Shown: piece after piece, positions 1 to 8,392 of the stretch
Layout of the letters: each line of letters opens with the position of its first letter
Position numbering within the stretch: position 1 is the stretch's first letter
Source: Nitrospirales bacterium
GTDB lineage: Bacteria; Nitrospirota; Nitrospiria; Nitrospirales; UBA8639
Direction: 5' to 3'
DNA length: 64,000 bases
NCBI GenBank assembly: GCA_022828225.1
Contig: JAJEJG010000004.1
Coordinates: 39,605-103,604, forward strand
The notes under the pieces: model-generated
What the model saw: the letters and a program-made list of their open reading frames with translations, nothing else
Told to the model about the DNA's origin: nothing
The model's database searches: none
Translations under genes and position numbers: made by a program

Positions 1-167
1 ACGGCCTCATACGGACAAAGCCGTTGCGATGTTTCGGGATAGAGCCCTTCCCAGGAATCGATGGCCCCATCGTCCGACAACAATTGGATTTCGGAGGCCT
101 CACTGGCGAAGGCTTCTTTCAGAATAGCCTCAAAGACGGCGTCCGGCTTGGTTTGAAAATAAATCAT
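1..167 (-). CDS. hypothetical protein, 3' part truncated by window edge
   Basis: Open minus-strand frame reading MIYFQTKPDAVFEAILKEAFASEASEIQLLSDDGAIDSWEGLYPETSQRLCPYEA... into the window edge; start uncertain. Confidence 0.35.
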   Translation of the reverse strand, partial: MIYFQTKPDAVFEAILKEAFASEASEIQLLSDDGAIDSWEGLYPETSQRLCPYEA

Positions 168-292
168 CGCAACGATCTTGGCGGTCGCATGCAGAAATTC
201 CGCTGTGCCGTCATCTCTGTATGTGTTCACTCATTCGTTGACACTTGCTGCCTTCTTCTCTCCCCTCCTGTGAGCCCCCCACCGATTGTCCC

Positions 293-374
293 TCGTCTTG
301 TAGGGGCGAACCTATGTGTTCGCCCTGTTCGTTCCGTGGGAATGTGGGACGACACGCAGGTCGTCCCCTACGAA
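293..374. repeat. dispersed double-hairpin repeat (TGTAGGGGCGAAC...GTCGTCCCCTACGA), copy 1
   Basis: Near-identical ~80-bp copy at 61997..62075; two internal hairpins. Confidence 0.85.
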
Positions 375-413
375 ACCCGGGATAGGCCTCAAGGGGGGAG
401 TCATAATCGGCGT

Positions 414-857
414 TTAGAAAATCCAGGGGACCAGCCGCCACGTCCGCGACCGGTAGGCTTCATAGTCGTCAAAAATTTCTCCTAACAACATCTCTTCATA
501 GGAAAGTTTTACGATCAGGTCTGCGGCCAGGAGCACCCACCATAACCCGCGCCAGTAGGAAAAGGATTCGCACACCAAGGCCAGAAAGATCATCAGCCCC
601 GCCGTGTACATGGGGTGCCGGACCCATCGATACGGACCATTGGTGACCAGCCTGCTCCCGGTCCTGACTTCGGGGAATACGTTGACCTTCGTGACCCTCA
701 TGGTCAGGACCGCCCACACCACCAACAGGAGTCCCAACAACTCCAACGTCAAGAACCACCCATTTCCGGCGACCCATGGGCCGGAAACCAGAATCGCTCC
801 CATACAAAGGAATTGAACGCCCACGAGAACATAGGATCTGATGGATTGCCGTTTCAT
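414..857 (-). CDS. isoprenylcysteine carboxyl methyltransferase-like membrane methyltransferase
   Basis: C-terminal NGPYRWVRHPMYTAGLMI...YEAYRSRTWRLVPWIF motif; start trimmed to MKRQSIRSYV. Confidence 0.8.
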   Translation of the reverse strand: MKRQSIRSYVLVGVQFLCMGAILVSGPWVAGNGWFLTLELLGLLLVVWAVLTMRVTKVNVFPEVRTGSRLVTNGPYRWVRHPMYTAGLMIFLALVCESFSYWRGLWWVLLAADLIVKLSYEEMLLGEIFDDYEAYRSRTWRLVPWIF

Positions 858-897
858 GTTCAGGGTGCGGCGGCAAAACACCTGGACGGAATGTCGC

Positions 898-1293
898 TCA
901 ATACCGGTACCCTCCGCCCAGGTGCTTCTCCAACGTCGAGGACAGACCGAGATGATTGCGATAGGCCGGGGATTCCACGATTTCCTTATTGGTCGGAGCC
1001 AGTTCACTGGCTTGTTGGAAATGAACCCTGGCTTCCCCGTGGTTGCCCAACTTGTGAAAAGTCAGAGCCAAGTTGAAATGGACTTCCGGCAATTCGGGGT
1101 CGGCCTGAATCGCCGATTCAAAAAGGCTTTTCGCCTCCTGCCAATTGCCTGAATTGTACTGCTGAATCCCTTCGAGATTCTGCTGAGCCGCAGCCGGACT
1201 CGTCATCGGCAGAACGGCAAGAGGACCGGACGGCGTGGCACACCCCGCCATCACCAGAAAACCCAGAACGACCGTACTTATTCCACGGTGCAT
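898..1293 (-). CDS. TPR-repeat lipoprotein
   Basis: Lipobox-like VMAGCA and TPR pattern (YNSGNWQEAKSLFESAIQADPELPEVHFNLAL). Confidence 0.75.
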   Translation of the reverse strand: MHRGISTVVLGFLVMAGCATPSGPLAVLPMTSPAAAQQNLEGIQQYNSGNWQEAKSLFESAIQADPELPEVHFNLALTFHKLGNHGEARVHFQQASELAPTNKEIVESPAYRNHLGLSSTLEKHLGGGYRY

Positions 1294-1414
1294 ACGCTTC
1301 CCTCCATTGTCCCTTGTTCAACTCGCCCTTTGTCCCTGAATTGTGTCACCAGGCATACATGGATAGCAACGCGAAGACGGGCGGAATGCGCCTATGAAAA
1401 GTTCAGCTAAAATC

Positions 1415-1465
1415 TGGAACTACCGGTTCCAAAAGATTATAATACATCCACTATTTCTATAGTGG
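1415..1465 (+). promoter_or_regulatory. putative promoter with two operator-like palindromes
   Basis: TGGAAC-taccg-GTTCCA (1415-1431), TATAAT (1438-1443), CCACTA-tttcta-TAGTGG (1448-1465) upstream of the 1522 ORF. Confidence 0.4.
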
Positions 1466-1521
1466 AATGTTCATTCCTTTATCCCAAGACGATCTTTTAC
1501 CCTCATGGGAGGAGTCACCAG

Positions 1522-1896
1522 ATGAAACGAACACTTGGATTTCTCGCGCTGCTGGTCATCGCCGGTGGCCTCTTGCAGGCATCGGCTTTCGCATCCGGTT
1601 CTCTTTCGACCGGCCAAGGCATCAGTGCCAGAAGCGCCTACGCCATGGGCAAGGCCCTCACCTTTCAGAAGCTCGTGTGCCCATCCTGTCCCCTCAAGGC
1701 GGCTGATTTGACCAAGGAACGCGCCATGAGCCTGAAAAACAGCCTCGAAGCCCGTGACGCGGCGAACAAACCGGGCACTCCTGATGACGAACACATCGCC
1801 GTCCTCTGTCCGGGCAGCCGTGCCAGCGGTTGCGACGGAAAACCGGACGAACAGGAACTCGTCCACTATTACCTGAAGCGCCGTTTCAAGATGTAA
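1522..1896 (+). CDS. hypothetical secreted Cys-containing protein
   Basis: Signal peptide MKRTLGFLALLVIAGGLLQASAFA; CPSCPL and GSRASGCDGKPDEQELVHYYLKRRF. Confidence 0.6.
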   Translation: MKRTLGFLALLVIAGGLLQASAFASGSLSTGQGISARSAYAMGKALTFQKLVCPSCPLKAADLTKERAMSLKNSLEARDAANKPGTPDDEHIAVLCPGSRASGCDGKPDEQELVHYYLKRRFKM

Positions 1897-1941
1897 CCAC
1901 AACAGTCTCAAATGGACGTACACGAACGGAGGAACCTCATC

Positions 1942-2832
1942 ATGTACAGAGCAAGATTGATTGCCTTCATGGTTATAGGCATGACGGCTATCGGGTCATC
2001 CGCGTTCGCCGACGGTGTGTCGCCGTGGCTCCCCGCGCCGGGCGCCGGATTCGTCAACCTTTCCTATGTCTCCCAGAATGCCACCCAGTTCTACGTCCAA
2101 GAGGACTTGAGAGGAACTCCTCCTCAGAATGCGGTACCCGACGGAAAAGGCCCGAATCTCGGTCAGCACACCGTGTGGCTGAACGGCATGTACGGCTGGT
2201 CGGATGCAATCGCGATAGACGTCCGCGTGGGGCTTGCCAGAAGCTACGCCTCGGCAGGACCGACGGGAGGTCGTGACAATTATTCGGGCGTCACGGACAC
2301 CAATATCGGCGTCACCTGGCGCATCGTGGATGAACTGGTGTGTCCATCCTCGCCGAGCATCGCCCTGCGTGCCGGGGCAATCATCGAGGGATCCTACGAA
2401 CCCGGCCACATCAATTCTATCGGCGACGGAGCCAGCGGCCTGGAAGTGTCGGCATTAGCCGGCAAATATTTCGGGGACATGTTCGCCGTATCCGGCGAAG
2501 TCGGGTACCGCGACCGCGACGAAGGCGTCCCCGCGGACTTCTTCTTTAACGCGACGGGCGGCATGTTGTTCGAGAACATAGGACTGAGTGTCAACTACAA
2601 GCTGGTTGACGCTCAGTCCGGCCTCCAGATCGGCGTTCCGCCATTCACTCCCGGTGGGCGCGTTTTTCCCAGGCTGGAAGAAGACATCCAGTTCCTCAGC
2701 GGGACGGTGAGCCTCAACGTGTCCGACCAAACGAACCTGGCCGTGTCTTATGGGGAGGTCATCGACGGTCGCAACACGTCAAAGTCCAAAGTATTCAGCG
2801 TGACGATGGGCTACCAGTTCGACACCTACTGA
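1942..2832 (+). CDS. putative outer-membrane beta-barrel protein
   Basis: Signal peptide, Gly/aromatic-rich alternating pattern, C-terminal SVTMGYQFDTY ending in an aromatic residue. Confidence 0.6.
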   Translation: MYRARLIAFMVIGMTAIGSSAFADGVSPWLPAPGAGFVNLSYVSQNATQFYVQEDLRGTPPQNAVPDGKGPNLGQHTVWLNGMYGWSDAIAIDVRVGLARSYASAGPTGGRDNYSGVTDTNIGVTWRIVDELVCPSSPSIALRAGAIIEGSYEPGHINSIGDGASGLEVSALAGKYFGDMFAVSGEVGYRDRDEGVPADFFFNATGGMLFENIGLSVNYKLVDAQSGLQIGVPPFTPGGRVFPRLEEDIQFLSGTVSLNVSDQTNLAVSYGEVIDGRNTSKSKVFSVTMGYQFDTY

Positions 2833-2852
2833 TTCCCCGGAGCCTGACCGCC

Positions 2853-3740
2853 TCAGGGCCGGTTCAGGCTCCAGTCATACTCGTAGTCCACTGACCCGAC
2901 AAACTTCCTCAGGCGTTTTGCGAGCGGCTCGTCCGCATACTTGACGAGGTGCTCGATCACCGACTTCTCCGTGTCTCCGAAGTCCGCCACGTACCACTTG
3001 TAGATGCTCGAAATAATCATGAAGTCGTCGTCCATCAACTCGACGCCTCTGGGATGGTTTACGTAGGCGCGCGCGCCGGCATCGAGCAACTCCTCGGTAT
3101 TCTCCTCGGTGAAAGCCCTCGGAGACAGGTTCGGACAGCCGTAGCTGGCGCAGTTGACCGCATAGTGGATCCGGTTGTCCCGCCAGATGGGTCGCAGGAT
3201 ACCGTGTTCGATGTTGTTCAGCGTCAGGTCCAGGCCGGCGACCCTGGCATGTACGTCGTCCCAGGGACCACCGAAGATACGCCCCAGGCTGCCCAACAGG
3301 CTTTGGCTGATGTCCTTGATGGAATCCACGGGATAGGCGTCCGCAACGACCTTTACGGTCAGAGCATTGTAGAAATTGATCCAATATGCCTTTTGTTCCG
3401 CGCGGGAATAATTCCGCGGATCGACCGACTGCAAAGACGCCAGGTACGATGCCAGCTTGGCGGAGTCCCCTGCATTGGCCTTGAGCGCCCCGTAGTCGAA
3501 GCGATTTACGCCTGAGTCGTGGACGCGCAGGTAGCCGTCCAGGATCTCCTGCCAGGCGGCGTGATCGAGATGCGTGAGATTCTTCTCGTCGCTCGCGTCC
3601 CAGACCGGAATCAGTTTTGCGGATTGGGCATGTGCGGAGACAACAAACAGCATCGCGACGAGCAGGCTTACGGCAATTCGCAAATACTGTCTCCCGCGTG
3701 TAGGGGGCGGTGTTCGCCCTGTAATCATGGTCGTTTTCAT
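2853..3740 (-). CDS. DUF547 domain-containing secreted protein
   Basis: KAYWINFYNALTVKVV and HYAVNCASYGCPNLSPRAF motifs; ATGA-type overlap with upstream gene. Confidence 0.85.
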   Translation of the reverse strand: MKTTMITGRTPPPTRGRQYLRIAVSLLVAMLFVVSAHAQSAKLIPVWDASDEKNLTHLDHAAWQEILDGYLRVHDSGVNRFDYGALKANAGDSAKLASYLASLQSVDPRNYSRAEQKAYWINFYNALTVKVVADAYPVDSIKDISQSLLGSLGRIFGGPWDDVHARVAGLDLTLNNIEHGILRPIWRDNRIHYAVNCASYGCPNLSPRAFTEENTEELLDAGARAYVNHPRGVELMDDDFMIISSIYKWYVADFGDTEKSVIEHLVKYADEPLAKRLRKFVGSVDYEYDWSLNRP

Positions 3741-4495
3741 GGTCGTTCTTTCTCCTTGTTCAAGTCTGTTCGGCCGAACACGACGCGCCTGCATCGCAAC
3801 TTGGCGATCGTGCCGAGAATGCCGATGCCGGCGCCGATGACGCCCTTCAAGGTTCCTCCAACCTTCGATAGACCGAAACGCCGCCGCAAAGTATTCACCG
3901 GCGTCTCGACGAGTCGCATGTTTAATTGGATGGCCTTGACCTGCATTTCCACCGTCCAGCCGTAGGCAACATCGCGCATGTCGAGTTGACGCAGGGCATC
4001 TGCACGTACGGCCCGAAACGGACCCAAGTCGGTAACCACCCGCCCCCACAGCAGCCGGATCAACAGGCCCGCCACACGGTTACCGATGATCTGCGGCATC
4101 GACAGGGCTCCCGGTTCCACCTGTCCCAGCGCGCGGGACCCGATGGCCAAGTCGGCACCGGCCGCGATGGCCGCCAGCAGGTCAAATGCCTGTCGAACCT
4201 CGAACGACTGGTCACCGTCTACGAACAGGACGACATCCACCGGGTGGAGAGCGGCGATGGCCGTCAAACACGCTCTGCCATAGCCGGGGGTCTCCTCGAC
4301 GACCACGCGGGCACCGGCCGCGCGCGCGCGTGGCGCCGTGGCATCCTTCGATCCATTATCGCACACCACGAGGTCGTCGATAACGTGCTGCCCGGCATCC
4401 GTTCGGAGAGCCAGCATCGCCGTGACCACCGGGGCGATGTTGTCTTCTTCGTCACACGCCGGAATCACCGCTCCAACGCTCAGGTTATGGTACAT
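3737..4495 (-). CDS. family 2 glycosyltransferase
   Basis: GAVIPACDEEDNIAPVV...VVCDNGSKDATAPRARAAGARVV...DGDQSF. Confidence 0.85.
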   Translation of the reverse strand: MYHNLSVGAVIPACDEEDNIAPVVTAMLALRTDAGQHVIDDLVVCDNGSKDATAPRARAAGARVVVEETPGYGRACLTAIAALHPVDVVLFVDGDQSFEVRQAFDLLAAIAAGADLAIGSRALGQVEPGALSMPQIIGNRVAGLLIRLLWGRVVTDLGPFRAVRADALRQLDMRDVAYGWTVEMQVKAIQLNMRLVETPVNTLRRRFGLSKVGGTLKGVIGAGIGILGTIAKLRCRRVVFGRTDLNKEKERP

Positions 4496-4511
4496 CGCAA
4501 CCCATCAGTCG

Positions 4512-5822
4512 TTAAATCCTGTGGCCGATACCGGTCGACCGTTGCCGGAACAGGTCATAAGCCAGCGCCAGCAGGATCATGCCGAACTCCAGGGGCCGAA
4601 CCCATGCCGGCTGCTGGTACGGTTGCAGAGCGCCGTCAATCAGGTTGAGCCCTGTCACGTAGGCGAGGAAGACCGCGACTGAGGCCGTCCATGCGGAGAC
4701 ACTTGGCGTGATCGCGGCAAACGGCAACAGCCAGAGCAGGTACCACGGATTGATGACCGGCGAGGCCATGAGGAATATGCCATAGAGCCAGTCGCCTCGC
4801 GGAACCTCACGCGCGCCGGTCCGGGAATAGCGGAAATAGTAATGTCCCCAGAACGCGGCGCACAACAGGCCCAGAACTATCTTGGCCCCGAACGGTTGCA
4901 GAACAGTGGTCAATACTCCGAAGGCCGCCGAGTTGAACTCCCACTCCCGCGCAACGACCAACAGCGATGCAATGTCCGTCCCGCCTTGCAGGGCGAACGG
5001 CATATACAACGTCCCCAGTGTGACGACGAACAGGATCCAATACCCGAAGCCCGCACCGACCAGCACCAACGGGACCAGCGCCAGCGCGAATATCTTGGCC
5101 CCCGCGGCGACCCCCAGGCAGACGGCCGCACTCCGCCAGCGATGCTTTTGAGACAACACGGTCGCCGCCAGCAACAGACAGACACCGATACCGTCCGGGT
5201 GCGCCGTAAAAGCAACTTCCTTGACGACCAGTGGACACCACGCGTAGAGCATGACGTTCCCTGCCGGAGCCAGACGCAGTAGCAGCGCAATGGTCACCAG
5301 ATCGACGAGGATCAGTATCGCCTGCAAGGCTACGACGCTGCCCGGTTTCAACCAGTAGGCGAGCAGGAAGACGACCTGCGTGACCGGCGCGTAGATGGTC
5401 GGTAATTCGGGATAATTGATCCTATCCAGGATGCCGTGAAATATCGCAGGAACGCCAGGGGCACTGAAGAACGCTTCAGGGACAGCGCCATAGGGCGTGC
5501 CGGTCGTAGCAAAGCGGTAGCCGTCCCACAGGTAACGGTAGAAGTCGTCCTCGTAAATCGGCCCGCCCGCCAACCCGCAGATGCGGAAGACTACCGCCCA
5601 GAAAATCAGGCGACCCAAGGGAACAGCTTCGCCACGTCCCTGGCAATACAGGTAGAGGCCGAAAACCGGCAGGCTGGTCCACGCGACGAGCAGGAAGAAC
5701 GCCGGCAGGTCGGGTTCGCCGGGTCCTCGCGCCAGAAAGGCGAGGGCGGCGTACCCCAACGCGCACCATAGACCGACCACGTCCACGTTCCGGCACGCGC
5801 GCCCGTTTGGAATCGGTGTCAT
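4512..5822 (-). CDS. polytopic membrane glycosyltransferase (GT87/DUF2029-like)
   Basis: Multiple TM segments; EDDFYRYLWDGYRFATTGTPYG motif; next to GT2. Confidence 0.7.
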   Translation of the reverse strand: MTPIPNGRACRNVDVVGLWCALGYAALAFLARGPGEPDLPAFFLLVAWTSLPVFGLYLYCQGRGEAVPLGRLIFWAVVFRICGLAGGPIYEDDFYRYLWDGYRFATTGTPYGAVPEAFFSAPGVPAIFHGILDRINYPELPTIYAPVTQVVFLLAYWLKPGSVVALQAILILVDLVTIALLLRLAPAGNVMLYAWCPLVVKEVAFTAHPDGIGVCLLLAATVLSQKHRWRSAAVCLGVAAGAKIFALALVPLVLVGAGFGYWILFVVTLGTLYMPFALQGGTDIASLLVVAREWEFNSAAFGVLTTVLQPFGAKIVLGLLCAAFWGHYYFRYSRTGAREVPRGDWLYGIFLMASPVINPWYLLWLLPFAAITPSVSAWTASVAVFLAYVTGLNLIDGALQPYQQPAWVRPLEFGMILLALAYDLFRQRSTGIGHRI

Positions 5823-5928
5823 CGAGCATCAACCAATCGAGTGGAGACGGCATTGTACATGGAAGGCGCTTGGGCTACCATGCCCCATGAACCTCAAAAC
5901 AGGATCGTTGCTTTCTACGTAGAACGCC

Positions 5929-7317
5929 ATGACACATGATATCGTGATCATCGGAGGAGGGTCCGCGGGGTACGCCGCGGCGCGGACGGCGCGTGATGAA
6001 GGCGCCGACGTGGGGATTATCGACCATGGACCGTTGGGAGGACTCTGCATTTTACGCGGATGCATGCCGACCAAGACGATCCTGCGTTCCTCGGACGTCA
6101 TGTCGCTGATGAAACGCGCTGAAGAATTCGGGTTGGGACCGGTTACCGCAAAAGCGGACCTTTCCGCCATCATCGGTCGTAAGACCCGGCTCATCGAAGA
6201 GTTTGCCGAAGACCGCATTCATGCGCTGAAAGATTCCCTGTTTACCTTATACGAGGAACGCGCCGCGTTCCTCTCTCCCCACGAAGTCCGGGCCGGTTCC
6301 CACAAACTATCAGCCAAGGCGTTCATTATTTCAACGGGGTCCATGGTCTCCCGTGTCCCGATAGCCGGACTCGAAGAAGTCGGCTATATCACAAGCGATG
6401 AGGCCCTGGAACTGCGCGACGTTCCCCGATCCATGATCGTTCTCGGCGGCGGGCCCGTGGCCCTGGAACTGGCACAATTCTTCCAGCGTATCGGCACCCA
6501 CGTGACGTTGATCCAGCGAAGCGCTCACGTCATGTCCCAAGGCGATGAAGACCTGGCTCGCCCGGTGGAAGCCCGATTCCGTGAAGAAGGCATGACGGTC
6601 TTGACCAATACCCGATTGCATGAATTTACCCGGGACGGCACGCACAAAACGGCGCACCTGACTCATGAAGGAACGGCGAAAACCGTAACCGCAGAGGTGA
6701 TCCTCCAAGCTCTGGGACGGCAGCCTAACATCGAGAGTTTGAACGTGGAGGCTGCACAAATCGAGGTTCGTCAGGGCAAAATTTCGGTCGACGACACGAT
6801 GCGGACCAACCAATCGCACATCTACGCCGTGGGTGACGTGAACGGACTCCACGAAATCGTCCATATTGCCATCCAACAAGGAGAAATAGCCGGATGGAAC
6901 GCCGTTCATACGCAAGAGTCGCCCCGTCGATATGACGACCGGCTTAAAACCCAAGTCGTCTTTACCGATCCTCAAATCGCCGGTGTCGGGTTAAGCGAAA
7001 GAGAATGCCGAAGCAGACAAATCCCCTATCGCGCGGCCTCGTATCCGTTTGCCGACCATGGAAAATCCATGACGTTGGGGGAGACCCACGGTCACGTTAA
7101 GCTGCTGGCTTCGCCGGAGAACGGCAAAATCTTGGGAGCGCATATTGTCGGACCGGAAGCCGCCGAGCTGATTCATGAACTCATCGCCGTCATGTACTAT
7201 CAGGGCACGGCTCACGACCTTGCCCGGATGCCCCACTATCACCCGACCCTTGCCGAGATCATCACGTATCCGGCAGAGGAACTGGCCGATCAGATCGACT
7301 CACGGCCTGCAGCCTGA
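5929..7317 (+). CDS. FAD-dependent pyridine nucleotide-disulfide oxidoreductase
   Basis: GGGSAGYAAART, redox motif GGLCILRGCMPTK, AVGDVNG. Confidence 0.85.
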   Translation: MTHDIVIIGGGSAGYAAARTARDEGADVGIIDHGPLGGLCILRGCMPTKTILRSSDVMSLMKRAEEFGLGPVTAKADLSAIIGRKTRLIEEFAEDRIHALKDSLFTLYEERAAFLSPHEVRAGSHKLSAKAFIISTGSMVSRVPIAGLEEVGYITSDEALELRDVPRSMIVLGGGPVALELAQFFQRIGTHVTLIQRSAHVMSQGDEDLARPVEARFREEGMTVLTNTRLHEFTRDGTHKTAHLTHEGTAKTVTAEVILQALGRQPNIESLNVEAAQIEVRQGKISVDDTMRTNQSHIYAVGDVNGLHEIVHIAIQQGEIAGWNAVHTQESPRRYDDRLKTQVVFTDPQIAGVGLSERECRSRQIPYRAASYPFADHGKSMTLGETHGHVKLLASPENGKILGAHIVGPEAAELIHELIAVMYYQGTAHDLARMPHYHPTLAEIITYPAEELADQIDSRPAA

Positions 7318-7454
7318 GACACACGAAATATGGAAAGATCTTTCTGCCAACGACATGCCTCCTCAACGGGATACGACTCTCAAGCGGTATAATGTCATAG
7401 AAGGTGCATATTCTGACCTGGACCACGACTCAGACAGTAACCATGGAGCCCACA

Positions 7455-8159
7455 ATGACTGATCCTGCCGCATCCTCACCACGACCGCTCGGGAAGCTCG
7501 TCATTCTCGGAATTTTGGCACTGGGCATCGGAGCCTTCTTCTATTTCGATTTAGGCCGCTACGTTTCGCTCGAAGCCCTGAAAGCCAACCGGGACCATTT
7601 ACTGGAGTTTACCAACGCCAACTTTACCACCGCGGTCGTCCTATACGTGGCCGTATACATCCTCCAAACCGCGTTTTCGCTACCCGGCGGGGCCATCATG
7701 ACCCTGGCCGGCGGCTTTTTGTTCGGAAGCATCCTCGGAACGATCTTTGTCAACATTGGAGCCACCACGGGCGCCACCCTGGCTTTCCTGGCTGCGCGAT
7801 ACATCTTGCGCGATTGGGTCGAACAAAAATTCGGTGAGCGCATTGAACCGATTCAGGCCGGATTCGCTCAAAACGCCTTCAGTTACCTGTTGACCCTGCG
7901 GCTGATCCCGGCCTTTCCGTTTTTTCTCGTGAATCTCGTGTCCGGTCTCACCCGGATCCCGCTCGGCACTTATGTCATCGGAACTTCCGTCGGCATTATC
8001 CCGGGCAGTTTTGTGTACGCGTTTGCGGGAAGACAACTCGGTTCCATCAACTCATTGGCGGAAATCGCGTCACCGCCCGTGTTGCTGGCGTTTACGTTCC
8101 TGGGTTTACTGGCGCTCGTTCCCATTCTTCATCGAAAATTCACGAAAAGGGGAAAGTGA
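7455..8159 (+). CDS. TVP38/TMEM64 (VTT domain) family membrane protein
   Basis: FSLPGGAIMTLAGGFLFGSILGTIFVNIGATTGATLAFLAARY. Confidence 0.85.
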   Translation: MTDPAASSPRPLGKLVILGILALGIGAFFYFDLGRYVSLEALKANRDHLLEFTNANFTTAVVLYVAVYILQTAFSLPGGAIMTLAGGFLFGSILGTIFVNIGATTGATLAFLAARYILRDWVEQKFGERIEPIQAGFAQNAFSYLLTLRLIPAFPFFLVNLVSGLTRIPLGTYVIGTSVGIIPGSFVYAFAGRQLGSINSLAEIASPPVLLAFTFLGLLALVPILHRKFTKRGK

Positions 8160-8190
8160 CGCTATGCTAACCGGACTTTCCTTTTTTCCT

Positions 8191-8350
8191 TCCGTTTGTA
8201 AGGGGAGGTCAGGTGGGGTAGAGCCCTCACGTCGGGGGAGGACAACTACCTCTACCTCCCCTTGCCCCTCCTTACCCTTCGACTTCGCTCAGGGCAGGCA
8301 AAGGAGGGGAACTCCCTCTCCCCAAGTGGGAGAGGGCTGGGGTGAGAGGG
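8191..8350. repeat. paired inverted palindromic repeat with nested CCTTCGAC..CAGGC insert, next to a CCCTCTCCC/GGGAGAGGG palindrome
   Basis: GTTTGTAAGGGGAGGTCAGGTGGGGTAGAG ... CTCTACCTCCCCTTGCCCCTCCTTAC[CCTTCGACTTCGCTCAGGGCAGGC]AAAGGAGGGG. Confidence 0.85.
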
Positions 8351-8392
8351 AATGGTTTGCAATAAGTGAACACATACAGGAAGGACAACCTC

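Noticed and set aside
24-485. 153-aa plus-strand ORF
   Set aside because: Composed largely of dispersed repeat DNA (RLVGANLCVRP...), same peptide appears from the 62-kb repeat copy; not a real protein.
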